Source of the DNA: Lunularia cruciata
Lineage: Eukaryota; Streptophyta; Marchantiopsida; Lunulariales; Lunulariaceae
Assembly: GCA_948567375.1 (NCBI GenBank)
Contig: OX419760.1
Coordinates: 44,082,001 to 44,146,000, forward strand
Direction of reading: 5' to 3'
Length of the DNA: 64,000 nucleotides
The notes under the pieces were generated by a model. It was not told the origin of the DNA, did no database searches, and saw only the letters and a program-made list of their open reading frames with translations. Positions 22,535 through 33,674 of the stretch are shown here, piece after piece (the first letter of the stretch is position 1; each line of letters opens with the position of its first letter). The position numbers were made by a program, and so were the translations under genes.

Positions 22535-24166
22535 ATGTGTTGCTTCTATGTGTAATAAATTAGATAGATTAGGGGTGGCATGATAGAGTAGCAACCATGG
22601 TGGCAATGCTTGAGGTTATCCTTGCTAAATTGAGCACCTTACTCGATTGTTGGATGAACAAGAGCTTCAACGACAAGAGCACATAGAGAGAGTACCAATT
22701 CGAGAAGGAGAAGATCGAATCCTATTCCTTAAACCCAAGGTATTTGAAAGCAAGAATCTCTTGGGTGCAATGGAGAATTTTGTGTTTGACTGTGAACGTT
22801 ACTTTGAAGCTACCAATCTGCAAGATGAGGAAAATAGATTCTCTTGGCTTCTACACAATTGAATAAAGTAGCAAAACTATGGTGGAGATTTTGAGTGGAG
22901 CGAGCTGAACGACAAATTGTTGCACTAATCTTGATATGTGCAGAATTCAAGAGTGTAATAATTAGTTGATTCCAAGCTATAAATGCCACACAAGCTACAC
23001 GAGATAGGTTGGCAGAGTTGAAACAAATTGGCTTTGTACGTCACGTAATTCCCAAACAACATCATGCAAATTCTAGATATATTTGGAAGGTGAAGCTCTG
23101 GATGGATTTGTGAGTGGCTTGAAGTCAAGAACCAAATTAGAGGTAACCATGTGAGAGCCATAACACTTGGAGGAAGCCATGCGGTTGGCCCAACATTTTG
23201 ATTCTTTGGTTGCAACAACTTGGTCTTGACCTCAACCTCCACAAAACCTACCAATACACTACACACGGATGGAAGAGCATGCATCAATGGAGATTGATGC
23301 CATTCAATAGAGACCACTTGGCTCTAGAGATAGAGAGAAATTGTGAAAAAATGGTGATTGTTTTTATTGTTGCCAATTGGGACATCATATTGTTGAATTT
23401 CCACTCAAGAATGGACAACCTCTACAAGTTGCCCAGATGGAGTTTGTGGAGCAAAATGATCAAGGAAACAAGGAATCCCGGTAGGAGATTTTGAGCCGCC
23501 TATTAAGAGCTTGATTAGTTCCAATGGGATTGAAGGCTCGATCTATGCAAGTTTGCTTCACTTGCAAGGTACAATATCTAATCAGGGTTGTAGAATTTTG
23601 GTTGATTCTTGAAGTTCAGAGAATTGCATGTTTATACAAGTAGCAAAGGAATTGGGTATTCCTATCAAGCCAGTAATTGGAAGTAGATTGATGATGGTGG
23701 ATGGTAGAAAGGGTTCTACATTCCCTACCTCTCATCTTGTTGCCTTCAAGATTGGGAAGGAATATTTTTGGAGTGTATGAGGTTTGTAGTGGCACCTCTA
23801 CACTATGATGTCATTCTAGGGCTACCTTGGCTTGAATGTCATAAAGTTCAATTTGATTGGAATTGATGACAAATTCAAGTACAACACTGAGGTAGGAATT
23901 TCCAATTATGTTGTCTGGCACCTCTAAGTAACACACCTAAAAATAGTCAGTCCTAGGATGGGAAGTTTGTCGAGAAGGTAGCCATATAGCAAGCCTTGAA
24001 AAAGGATAAGTCCTAAGATGAGAAGTTTACCAAGAAAGCAACCATGGAGTAAGCTCTGAAGAAAGATGAGTCCTTAGATGGGAAGTTTGTTAGTGAAGCA
24101 GCCATAGAGCAATATAAAAATGAGTCCCTAGATGGGAAGTTTGTTAGTGAAACAACCATAGAGCAA
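22535..24166 (+). pseudogene. gypsy gag and protease remnant (element B)
   Basis: The gag ATG at 22,597 (ATGGTGGCAATG) aligns with the gag starts of A and D. Gag pieces include ENFVFDCERYFEATNLQDEE (about 22,770-22,830). The zinc knuckle near 23,360 reads C-FY-C-CQLG-H-HIVE-F, with the last cysteine changed. The protease follows: RILVDS then a stop, SENCMFIQVAKELG, VIGSRLMMVDGRKG (about 23,590-23,715). A tail made of repeated phrases of the type gagtccnnagatgggaagtttgt ends at 24,166, where element D is inserted. Confidence 0.8.
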
Positions 24167-24520
24167 TATAAAAGACCAAGACCAAGGAGAGAAATAGGAG
24201 AATGGAAGCTCACATTGGGACACTTGAATGAGTGAAAACTCCAAATGCCTAACATGAGCTTTGGCTCTTGCATTTATAGAGATCATACAAGACTCTTGAG
24301 AAGCTTCCTTGAGTTGCTTTCTTGGAGTGCAAGTCACGTTAATTGGGAAGCTTCTCAAGAAGCTTCTTTCTAGAAGCTACTTACTTGAGGTGCAAGCTAA
24401 GCTAGCCGGGAAGCTTCCCAAGGAGCTTCATAGATACTTTTGGAATATTCTAGGCTAATTTGTCTTATTTGCTATTTTTTTAGCCTTACTAACTACGTTG
24501 CTAAACTCCATATTGTTACA
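24167..24520 (-). repeat. 3' LTR of element D (354 bp)
   Basis: On the minus strand it begins TGTAACAATATGGAG (right end 24,520) and ends cttttATA (left end 24,167, CA decayed to TA). It contains a module of the long-LTR type (cttgcactccaagaaa, read on the minus strand) that the 5' LTR of the same element lacks. Confidence 0.9.
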
Positions 24521-26160
24521 TATTCCCTTACCGATAGTTGGTGATGTCATCATTACCATTATTGCTTCAAACTCCCAGATGGCCATCTGTGCATTTTGGA
24601 GGTGAGAAAGAGTTTCCCATGTGGTATCATGAAGGGGATACCCTTTCCAAAAGACCTTGTACTCCATACTTTGTCGGCATCCTCATTGAATGTGGTGACG
24701 TGCAAGGATACCATCAACTTTGTACTCCTCATGATCATTGATAGGGATGGGAGGAGGGGGAGGTTGGACACGAGAAGAAAAAGAAGATGGGTTAGAAACA
24801 AAGGGTTTTAACTTGAAAATGTGAAAAACAAGGTGGATGCGGATATGACAAGGCAAAGCAAGTCAATAAGCAATAGGAGAGACAATTTGGGTGACATCAA
24901 AGAGTCCTAACCAATTAGGGGCAAATTTACAAACTTGGGTATCAAGTGGGAGGGGTAGATTACTAGAGGATAGCATAAACTTCACCGACTTCAAAGGTGA
25001 GAGCACGATGATGGTGGTCCACATATTGTTTTGATGATTCTTAACAACAAGGAGGTGAGATTTGGCTTGTTGGAGAGATTCAGAGATGGTGGTCAAGAAG
25101 GTTGAAGTATGAGGGACTTGAGACGGAGGAGGAGCAAGAAAAGAATCTAGGACAAGCAGATCTTGGCCAAAATTGAGAAAGAAAGGAGAAAATCCGGTGC
25201 TTGCTTGTTTGGAATTGTTAAAGGTAAATTTTGTACTTGCAAGACATTCATCCCAATTGGTATAGTGGACATTAACAAAGGCACGCAACATATCCTCCAA
25301 GGTACAATTTGCACATTTAGTGTGTCCATCAGTTTGAGGATGATAGGATATGGACAAAGCAAGCTTGGTGCCGAGTATCTAGAAGAGTGCTTGCCAAAAC
25401 TTCCTAGTGAATCAAGGATTACGGTCAGAGATGAGTACACGTGACATCCCATGATTCTTGAAGACATTGCTCAAGTAGATTTGCACTAAGGTTGGAGCAT
25501 CTATAGTATCAACAATTGGTGCTAAGTGGATTTGCTTCTAAGCTTATCCACAAACACCACAATTGTTATGTATCCTTGCTTTGTCTTGGATAAGGATGTG
25601 ATGAGATCCAAGCTCATATGTTCCCATCGAGCGGATGGAATGGCAAGTGGTTGAAGGAGTCCACTTGGCTTTTGGTTGTTGGCCTTATTACGTTGGCAAC
25701 TCTCACACAATTGGACAAATTCTTGAACATCTCGTGTCATGTTAGGCCACCACCACGGGCATTAGAGGGTACTCAAGGTCTTGTCCACACTCATGTGACT
25801 AGCTATGGGTAAATCATGGGCTTCTTGAAGGCGCACAAGTTGAAGATCACCTTTGGTTGGAACATCAATCCGGTTCTCATAGAATAGAAGGCCTTCTTTG
25901 ATAAAGATGGTGTTGTATTCCTTGTCACATGTTATAAAGCGACCATGTACCATTCGGAAGAAGGGATCTTGTTGTGGAGCTATCTGAAACTGATTTTGGA
26001 CCTTGGGGTCAATTGACACCATTGTAATTGCCGTCATGATGAGAAGAAGAGACTTCAAATCAGGTCGTGATAGAGCATCATGAATGACATGAATCAGTTG
26101 TGATAGAACATCATGAATGACATGGAACCAACCTAATTTGTACTCAAGTTTGATGTCAAA
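24521..26160 (-). pseudogene. gypsy integrase and chromodomain (element D)
   Basis: Reading leftward: RNase H tail with FDIKLEYKLGWFHVIHD (26,160), zinc-binding LQEAHDLPIASHMSVDKT, then CESCQRNKANNQKP (about 25,690) with both cysteines. ARWEHMSLDLITSLSKTKQG holds the first catalytic D. SISYHPQTDGHTK starts the frame 25,357-24,863 with ending segment NNSKQASTGFSPFFLNFGQD. The C-terminal chromodomain EYKVFWKGYPLHDTTWETL (24,664-24,608) retains the aromatic residues typical of the fold. Chromodomains steer integration to chromatin marks. Frames shift several times. Confidence 0.87.
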
Positions 26161-27450
26161 CAATTAGAGTTGCTCCTCCCATTGATGATATCGACTCTTC
26201 ATGTGTTCCAAGTGTAAGGACTGCAACAATGGTTTGTGATCAGTTTGTATGATCACTTGTTTCCCCAAGAGGTAATGCCTCCATACCTTGGTGGCATATA
26301 CCATTGCAAGATGTTCCTGATCTTGAGTAGAGTAATTTCTTTCAGCCGTATTTAGTCAATGAGACACAAAGGTGGTGGGATGTAGTCCATCTGGGCATTC
26401 CTATTGCAACATGGCTCCAATTGCAAAGTTAGAAGCATCAAAATCAACCACACAAGGTAGTTGAGGATCATATGGTTGAAGAATGGGTCTTGAAGACACC
26501 ATATGTTTCAACTTCTGAAATGCTTCTTTGTGCTACTAGAAACTTGAGTTCTCCTCCAAGAGGTCAATCAATGGTGCAACCACATGAATATAATAATGGA
26601 TGAACCATTGGTAAAAAGTTGCCAATCCATTAAATGCCCGTACTTCTATAGCATCCTTTGGAGTAGGCCAATCGATAATGGCCTTGATTTTCTCCTCTTC
26701 CATCTTGATCCCCTTCAATGAGATTTTGTGACCCAAGAAGGTAATTTCCTTTTGCCAAAAGGCACACTTTGACTTCTTGCAAAAAAAATTTCATTATCGT
26801 AGGCATCTTGGGACTTCTCACACGTGATTCATATGTTTTGCCTTTATCTTGCTATAGATTAAGATATCATCCAAGAACACCATCATGTACGGATCCAAGA
26901 GTCCATCCAACACTTGATGCATCTGATCTATCAAGATTGTTGGAGCATTAGTGAGCCCGAAAGGTAGAACTCTCCACTCAAAATGCCCATACCTTGTGTG
27001 AAAGGTAGTCTTTTGCACATCCTCCCTATCAATGGGGATTTTCCAATAGCCCCTACAAAGATCCAACTTGGAAAAGTATTGTGTGCCACTCAATTGATCA
27101 AGCAAGTAATCAATCCAAGGCAAGGGATATGTATTCTTTATTGTTTGTTTATTGAACCCACAATAATCAATACAAAAACATAGTCCTCCATCCTTCTTTG
27201 AAACAAATAGTACCGGTGCTTCCCAAGGAGAGGTACTATGTCATATGAAGTCCTTCTCCAACAACTCCATAAGTGTTGTTGGCAACTCCTCTAACTCCTT
27301 TGGTGAGAGCCAATAGATTGGTCTACTCATTGGAGTACTCCCTAGCAATAACTCAATCTTGAAGGGCATACCCAGATTGGAGGGTAATCCCTTTGGCAAA
27401 TCAACCAGAAAGATGTCCGCAAACTCCTGAACTATCTTATCAACCATTGC
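26161..27450 (-). pseudogene. gypsy reverse transcriptase and RNase H (element D)
   Basis: MVDKIVQEFADIFLVDLPKG begins at 27,447, and LFVSKKDGGLCFCIDYCGFN-like RT sequence follows. The frame 27,123-26,818 carries LDQLSGTQYFSKLDLCRGYW, FGLTNAPTILIDQMHQVLDG and the catalytic FLDDILIYSK. The connection motif MGHKISLKGIKMEEEKIKAI lies at 26,736. RNase H (PYDPQLPCVVDFDASNF-type sequence, about 26,480-26,420) follows with stops. Confidence 0.87.
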
Positions 27451-29049
27451 TTGATGAGGCTCTTAGCCCTCCTCAAAATGTCCTTGTGCAATCAGCTTGA
27501 TCCACACCGTGAAAACAGACTTATCTTCCTCTAAAGCTTGCTCTATGGTTGCTTCACTAACAAATTTCCCATCTAGGGACTTATCTCTCTTCAAAGCTTG
27601 CTCCATAGCAAACTTCCTCTCTTGAGACTCCTCTCCTTTCAAGGCATGCTCTATGGCTACCTTCTTGACAACCTTCCCATCTTGGGATCAATTATTCTTA
27701 AATGTCTTACCCAGAGGTGCCAGACAACCTAATCAGAAATTCCTACCTTGGTGTTTTACTTGAATTTATCATCAATTCCAAATCAAATTGAACCTTATGA
27801 CATTTAATCCAAGGTAGTCTTAGAATGACATCATAGTGTAGAGGTGTCACTACAAACCTCATACACTCCAAATACTCCTTCCCAATCTTAAACGTAACAA
27901 GAATTGAAGTACGAAATGTAGAGCATTTTCTACCGTCCGCCATCATCAATCTACTTCCAATCACTAGTTTGATAGGAACACCTAATTCCCTTTGTTACTT
28001 GCATAGACATGCAATTCTCTAAACTTCCAGAATCAACCAAAATCCTACATCCCCGATTAGATATCATACCTTGCAAGTGATGCAAACTTGCATAAGTCGA
28101 GCTTTCAATCCCATTGGAACTAATCAAGCTCCCAATAGGCGGCTTGAAATCTCTTATGGGATTTCTCATTTCCCTGATCATTTTGCTCCATCAACTCTAT
28201 TTAGGCGACTTGTCGAGATTGCCCATTCCTAAGTAGACATTCAACAATGTGATGTTCGACTTGGCAACAATAAAAGCAACCTCCATTTTGTCATAATATT
28301 TCTCTATCTGCTATACCAAGTGGTCTCTGTTGGATAACATCAATCTCCATTGGTGTCGGTTCCTCCACCCGTGTGTAGTGTACTGGTAGGATTTATTTAG
28401 GTCAAGGTCAAGACCAAGTTGTCACAACCAAGGAATCAAAGCCCTCATCCAATTGCATGGCTACTTCCACATTTTGTGGTTCCTACATGGTCACTTCCAA
28501 TTTGATTCATGACTTCATTTCCCCCACAAATTGATCCAAAACTTCACCTTCTTATATATCTATAATTTGCATGATGATGTTGTGAGATGTAAATCCTTAC
28601 AGAGCCAATCTGCTTCAACTCCACCAATTTATCTCGTGCGGCTTGGGTGACATTTATAGTTTGAAATTGACCAAGTATTGCATCCTTGAATTCTACCCAA
28701 GTCAAAATTGGTGTTACAATCCGTCATTCAGCTTCCTCCACTTGAAATTGCCACCAAAGTTATTCCACACCATCCAATCCGCTAGAAGCCAAGAGAATTT
28801 GTTTTCATTCATTTAAAGATTGATAGCTTCAAGATAACATTTGCAATCAAATACAAAATTCTCCACTATGCCTGAAAGATTCTTACCTTCAAACACCTTG
28901 GGTTTTGGAAATCAAATTTGATCTTGTCCATCTTGAACTAGTGCTCTCTATATGTGTTCTTGTTGTTATTGGTTTAGTTCATCTAACGGTCAAGTAAAGT
29001 GCTCAATTTGTTGTTGCAAAGCTAAGATAACATCCGGTATTGCCGCCAT
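27451..29049 (-). pseudogene. gypsy gag and protease (element D)
   Basis: The gag ATG is at 29,049 (minus), reading MAAIPDVILALQQQIEH before a stop. Further Gag pieces occur in broken frames (KVFEGKNLSGIVENFVFDCK; EGEVLDQFVGEMKS). The CCHC knuckle C-FY-C-CQVE-H-HIVE-C near 28,240-28,290 is complete. The protease frame 28,181-27,951 has RILVDSGSLENCMS with the catalytic DSG intact, the only one among the three copies read here. VMRFVVTPLHYDVILRLPW-type sequence ends the domain. Confidence 0.83.
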
Positions 29050-29307
29050 GGCTACTACTCTCTCCTACTACTCCCAATTTATCTAATTTATTAGCACATA
29101 GATGCAGCACGCCCACCGTTCTCCATAAGTTACAACCAAAAGTATCAAGGGTTCCTCAAACAAGATGATCATATGCAAAAAATCTTGCCCAAAGCACAAG
29201 GTGATGAATTGTGTGAAATGATGCTTGGATAATATCTAGACACAAAAATCCCAATGGTTTAGCAAAAGGAGGTTTAGTAATCCGTAAAATCTATCCATCC
29301 CAACCTC

Positions 29308-29319
29308 GCTCTGATACCA
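29308..29319 (-). other. Primer binding site of element D
   Basis: On the minus strand it reads TGGTATCAGAGC, complementary to initiator methionine tRNA. It lies two bases inside the 5' LTR. Confidence 0.9.
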
Positions 29320-29425
29320 ATTGTAAAAGACCAAGATTGAGGAGAGAAATAAAAGAATGGAAGCTCACATTGGGACACTTGAATGAGAGAAAACTCCAAA
29401 TGCCTAGCATGAGCTTTGGCTCTTG

Positions 29426-29433
29426 TATTTATA
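29426..29433 (-). promoter_or_regulatory. TATA box of element D LTR
   Basis: TATAAATA on the minus strand, in the conserved position about 85 bp downstream of the heat-shock element at 29,517-29,529. Confidence 0.65.
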
Positions 29434-29516
29434 GGGATCATACAAGACTCTCAAGAAGCTTCTCAAGAAGCTTCCTTCAAGAAGAAGCTTACTTGGCATG
29501 CAAGTTAAGCTAATTG

Positions 29517-29529
29517 GAACCTTCTAGAA
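29517..29529 (-). promoter_or_regulatory. Heat-shock element in element D LTR
   Basis: Read on the plus strand it is GAA-cc-TTC-ta-GAA, which is TTC-ta-GAA-gg-TTC on the element's own strand: three perfect alternating units. Confidence 0.6.
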
Positions 29530-29674
29530 GCTACTTACTTGAGATGCAAGCTAAGCTAGCTAGGAAGCTTTCCAAGAAGCGTCCTAGATACTTCTAGAAT
29601 ATTCTAGGCTCATTTGTCTTATTTGCTACTTTATTAGCCTTACTAACTACGTCGCTAAACTCCATATTGTTACA

Positions 29675-30520
29675 AGCAAGCTTTGGAGGAAGATAAGTCT
29701 ATGTTTGCAGTGTGGATCAAGCCGATTGCACAAGGACAATCTGAGGAGGGCCAAGAGCCTCATCAAGCAATGGTTGATCAAATAGTTCAGGAGTTTACGG
29801 ATGTGTTTCTGGATGATCTGCCAAAGGGATTACCCTTCAATCTGGTATGCCCTTCAAGATTGAGTTATTGCCATGGAGCACTCCAATGAGTAGACCAATC
29901 TATCGGCTCTCACCAAAGGAGTTGGAGAAGTTGCAAATAACACTTACGGAGTTTTTAGAGAAGGACTTCATACAACATAGCACCTCCCCTTGGGGAGCAT
30001 TGGTACTATTTGTTCCAAAGAAGGATGGAGTACTTCATTTTTGTATAGATTATCGTGGGCTCAATAAGCAAACAATGAAGAATGCATATCCCTTGCCTCG
30101 AATTGATGACTTGCTTGATCAATTGAGTGGAGCATGATACTTTTCCAAGTTGGATCTTTGCAACGGCTTTTGGCAAATCTCCATTGATGTGCAAAAGATT
30201 GCCTTTTGCACGAGGTATGGGCATTTTGAGTAGAGAGTTATACCTTTCGGGCTCACTAATGCTCCAATAGTCTTCATGGATCAAATGCATCAGGTGTTGG
30301 ATGGACTGTTGGATTGGTACGTGATGGTATTCTTGGATGATATCTTGATCTATAGCAAGACAAAGGCAAAATATATGAATCATGTGCGAGAAGTTCTAAG
30401 ACAACTATGATAATGGAAATTTTATTGTAAGAAGTCAAAGTGTGCCTTTTGGAAGAAGGAAGTTACCTTCTTGGATCACAAGATCTCATCAGACAAGATC
30501 AAGATAGAAGAGGAGAAAAT
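29675..30520 (+). pseudogene. gypsy reverse transcriptase (element B)
   Basis: After the D insertion, the B frame continues as [34 protein letters not shown] follows, then [20 protein letters not shown] and [18 protein letters not shown] (about 30,010-30,060). LDQLSGA then a stop, then FLDDILIYSKTK (about 30,330-30,365) with both catalytic aspartates. Near 30,520 a deletion of roughly 300 bp (by comparison with A) fuses EEEKIK directly to the RNase H phrase HCLCVS, removing the end of the connection domain. Confidence 0.85.
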
Positions 30521-32352
30521 CAAGACTACATCCCATTGCCTTTGTGTCTCGTAGACTAATTACGGTTGAAAGAAATTACTCTACTCAAGATTGAGAATAA
30601 CTTGCAATGGTACATAACACCAAGGTATGGAGGCATTATCTCTTGGGGAAACAAGTGATCATGCAAACTAATCACAAAACATTGTTGCAAACCTTACACT
30701 TGGAACACATGAAGAGTCAATATCATGGATAGGAGAAATTGTTTGACAATCAAACTTGAGTACAAACCATGTCATCCTTGATGCTTTATCACAACAAGCT
30801 GATTTGAAGTCTCTTCCTCTCATCACAATAGCAATTATGACGGTGTCAATTGACAATCAATTGTCCAAAATGAGTTTTGGTCAGCTCTACAACAAGATCC
30901 CTTCTTCCAAATGGTACATGGTCATCTTACAACATGCAACAAGGAGTACAACACCTTCACCTTCAAGAAAGACCTTCTATTCCATGAGGACTGGGTCTAT
31001 GTTCCAGCCAAAGGGGATCTCCGACTTGTGTGCCTCCAAGAAGCCCATGATTTATCTATAGTTGGTCTTATGGGTGTGAACAAGACCTTGGGTACCCTCC
31101 AATGCTAATGGTGGTGGCCCACCATGACACAAGATGTTTGAGAGTTTGTCCGATCATGTGAGAGCTGCCAACGTAACAAGGCCAACAACCAGAAGCCAAG
31201 TGGACTCCTTCAACCACTCCTCATTCCATCCGCTCAATGGGAATAGGTGAGCTTGGATCTCATCACATCCTTGCCCAATACAAAGCAAGGACATACAACA
31301 ATCGTGGTGTTTGTGGATAAGCTTAGTAAGCAAATCCACTTGGCACAAACCTTTGATACCATGGATGCTCCAACCTTAGCACAAATCTACTCCAATAATG
31401 TCTTCAAGCATCATGGGATGCCATGTGTACTCATCTCCAACCGTAACCCTTGATTCACCAAGAATTTTTGGCAAGCACCCTTCCAAATACTCGGCACCAA
31501 ACTTGCTTTGTCCACGGCCTATTATGCTCAACTGATGGACAAATAGAACGTGCAAATCATACCTTAGAAGATATGTTGCATGCCTTTGTCAATGTGTACC
31601 ATACCAATTGGGATGAAAGTCTTGTTGTTGTAAAATTTGCCTACAATAATTCCAAACAGGCAAGCACTAGATTCTCTTCTTTCTTTCTCAATTTTGGCCA
31701 AGATCCGCTTGTTCAAGATTCTCTTCTTGCTCCTCCTCCATCTCAATTCCCTCATACTTCAACATTCTTGACCACCATATCCCAATCTCTCCAACAAGCC
31801 AAATTTCATCTCCTTGTTGCTTAGAAACAATCCTTAGAAACAATATGCAGACCACAATCATCGTGATCTCACCTTTGAATTCAATGATAAAGTCATGTTA
31901 TCCTCTATTAACCTTCCACTCCCACTTGATACCCAAGTTTGTAAACTTGCCCTTAATTAGATAGGACCCTCTGATGTCACCCAGATCATCTCTCTTGTTG
32001 CTTATCAACTTGCCTTACCTTGTCATATGCGCATCCACCCTATCTTTCACATTTCCAAGTCAAAACCTTTGTTCCTAACCCATCTTCCTTTTCCTCTCGT
32101 GTCCAACCTCCTCCTCCTCCTCCTATCTCTATTAATGGTCATGAGGAGTAAAAAGTTGATCGTATCCTTGCACGTCACTACATTCAACAAGGATGCAGAC
32201 AACATATGAAGAACAAGGTCCTTTGGAAAAGGTATCCTCTTCATGGTACCAAATTAGAACCTCTTTCTCACCTCCAAAATGCACAGACGGCCATCTATGA
32301 GTTTGAAGCTTCAATGGCGACAAGGACGTCACCAACTAGTGGTGGGGGAATA
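30521..32352 (+). pseudogene. gypsy RNase H, integrase and chromodomain (element B)
   Basis: RNase H remnants come first. Integrase: MVHGHLTTCNKEYN (30,911), LQEAHDLSIVGLMGVNKTL (zinc-site histidine lost), CESCQRNKANNQKPSG, LDLITSLPNTKQGH and VFVDKLSKQIHLAQTF. The C-terminal part (31,450-31,824) includes RANHTLEDMLHAFVNVYHTN and FNFGQD-type sequence. MRIHPIFHISKSKP and the chromodomain segment KVLWKRYPLHGTKLEPLSHL (about 32,215-32,275) end the polyprotein. A G-rich polypurine tract (32,341-32,352) precedes the 3' LTR. Confidence 0.85.
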
Positions 32353-32795
32353 TGTAACAATATGGAGTTTAGTGATATAATTAGTAAGGCTAACAAAGTA
32401 GATAATAAGCCAAATTAACCCAAAATATTGTAGAAGCATCATAGGAAGCTTCTTGGGAAACTTCTCGACTAGCTTAACTTGCACTCCAAGCAGATAACTT
32501 CTAGAAGGAAACTTTTAGAAGCTTCCAACTAGCTTAGCTTGCATGCCAAGTAGACGACTTCTAGAAGGAAGCTTTTGCATAGCTTCTTGGTTAACTTGGC
32601 TTGCACTTTAAGAAAACAACTCAAAGGAAGCTTCTTGAGAAGCTTCTCAAGGGCCTTGTATGCTACCTATAAATACCAAAGCCAAAGCTCATGCTAGGCA
32701 TTTAGAGTTTTCCCGCATTCAGATTTTCCCACATTCAAGTATCCTAATGTGAGTTTTCATTCTCTTATTTCTCTCCTTGGTCTTGGTCTTTTACA
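32353..32795 (+). repeat. 3' LTR of element B (443 bp)
   Basis: It begins TGTAACAATATGGAGTTTAG and ends cttttACA. It shares B-specific marks with 19,091-19,515. A small tandem duplication (ttttcccgcattcag / attttcccacattcaag) near 32,710-32,740 adds about 20 bp compared with the 5' LTR. Confidence 0.9.
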
Positions 32796-33674
32796 AGCAA
32801 GCACTGTTCCAAACATTGGGCACCAAGCTTGCTTTGTCCATGGTTGATCATCCTTAAACTAATGGACAAACTAAATGTGCAAATTGCACCTTGGATGATA
32901 TGCTTTGTGCCTTTGTCAACAAATATCCATACCAATTGGGATGAATGTCTTGCAACTGCATAGTTTGCATACAATAATTCCAAATAAGCAAGCACCAGAT
33001 TCTCTCCTTTCTTCCTCAATTTTGGCCAAGATCCACTTGTTCTAGATTCCCTTCTTGCTCCTCTTCCATATCATGTCCCTTGCACTTCAACCTTCTTAAC
33101 CACCATATCTCAACCCCTCCAACAAGCCAAACCTCATTTCCTTGTTGCCCAACATCGTTAGAAACAATATGCAAACCACCATCATTGTGATCTCACCTCT
33201 CAAGTTGGTGATAAAGTCATGCTCTCGTCTAGTAACCTACCCCTCCCACTTGATACCCAAGTTCGTAAACTTGCTCCTAATTAGATAGGACACTTTGAGG
33301 TCACTTAAATCATCTGACATGTTTCTTATTGACTTGCCTTGCCTTGTCATATGCGCATCCACCCTATCTTTCACATTTCCAAATTGAAACCCTTTGTTCC
33401 TAACCAATCTTGTTTTTCCTCTTGTGTCCAACTTCCTCCTCCTCCCATCCCTATCAATGATCATGAGGAGTACAAAGTTGATAGTATCCTTGCACGTCAA
33501 CATAACCAACAAGGCCGTCGACAACATACATAGTACAAGATCTTTTGGAAAGGGTATCTCCTTCATGATGCCATATAGGAACCTCTTTCTTACCTCCAGA
33601 ATGCACAAATGGCCATCTAGGAGTTTGAAGCTTCATTAGCGACAAGGATGTCACCAACTAGCAGTGGGGGAATA
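32796..33674 (+). pseudogene. gypsy integrase end and chromodomain (element A, second part)
   Basis: The sequence picks up exactly where 19,090 stopped (FWQ-ALFQ-TLGTKLALS). It includes NCTLDDMLCAFVN, LNFGQDPLVLDSLLAPLP, and LPLDTQVRKLAPN. MRIHPIFHISKLKPFVPNQS (33,339-33,410) and the damaged chromodomain YKIFWKGYLLHDAI (about 33,535-33,575) follow. A polypurine tract (agtgggggaata, 33,662-33,674) precedes the 3' LTR. Confidence 0.85.

Larger units (their letters stand above)
24167..29674 (-). mobile_element. Ty3/gypsy chromovirus, element D, full length and reversed inside B
   Basis: Both LTRs (29,322-29,674 as 5' and 24,167-24,520 as 3'), the primer binding site and all coding domains are present in minus orientation, 5,508 bp in all. 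The target duplication AGCAA is perfect (24,162-24,166 and 29,675-29,679). Deleting D rejoins the B sequence as ccatagagcaagctttggagg, the order seen intact in element A. It is the least rearranged copy in the window, though its frames contain stops. Confidence 0.93.
29322..29674 (-). repeat. 5' LTR of element D (353 bp)
   Basis: On the minus strand it starts TGTAACAATATGG and ends tcttttACA, both termini intact. It is clearly related to the partner LTR, but the middle modules differ: this one has cttgcatgccaagtaag, the partner cttgcactccaagaaa. It carries an HSE and a TATA box. Confidence 0.92.
19091..32795 (+). mobile_element. Ty3/gypsy chromovirus, element B (nested in A)
   Basis: Long-form LTRs occur at 19,091-19,515 and 32,353-32,795. 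Both carry the marks ccaagcagata, gtagacg and cttggttaacttggcttgcact, absent from the A LTRs. The target duplication is GGCAA (19,086-19,090) against AGCAA (32,796-32,800), one mismatch. Removing B rejoins the A integrase. B is itself split by an E-family solo LTR (19,729-22,534) and by reversed element D (24,167-29,674). Coding order is gag, protease, RT, RNase H, integrase, chromodomain, all with stops. Confidence 0.88.

Noticed and set aside
30006-30383. Minus-strand ORF of 125 codons
   Set aside because: It is the complement of the chromovirus RT in element B. The same shadow frame recurs opposite the RT of A (16,936-17,229) and D.
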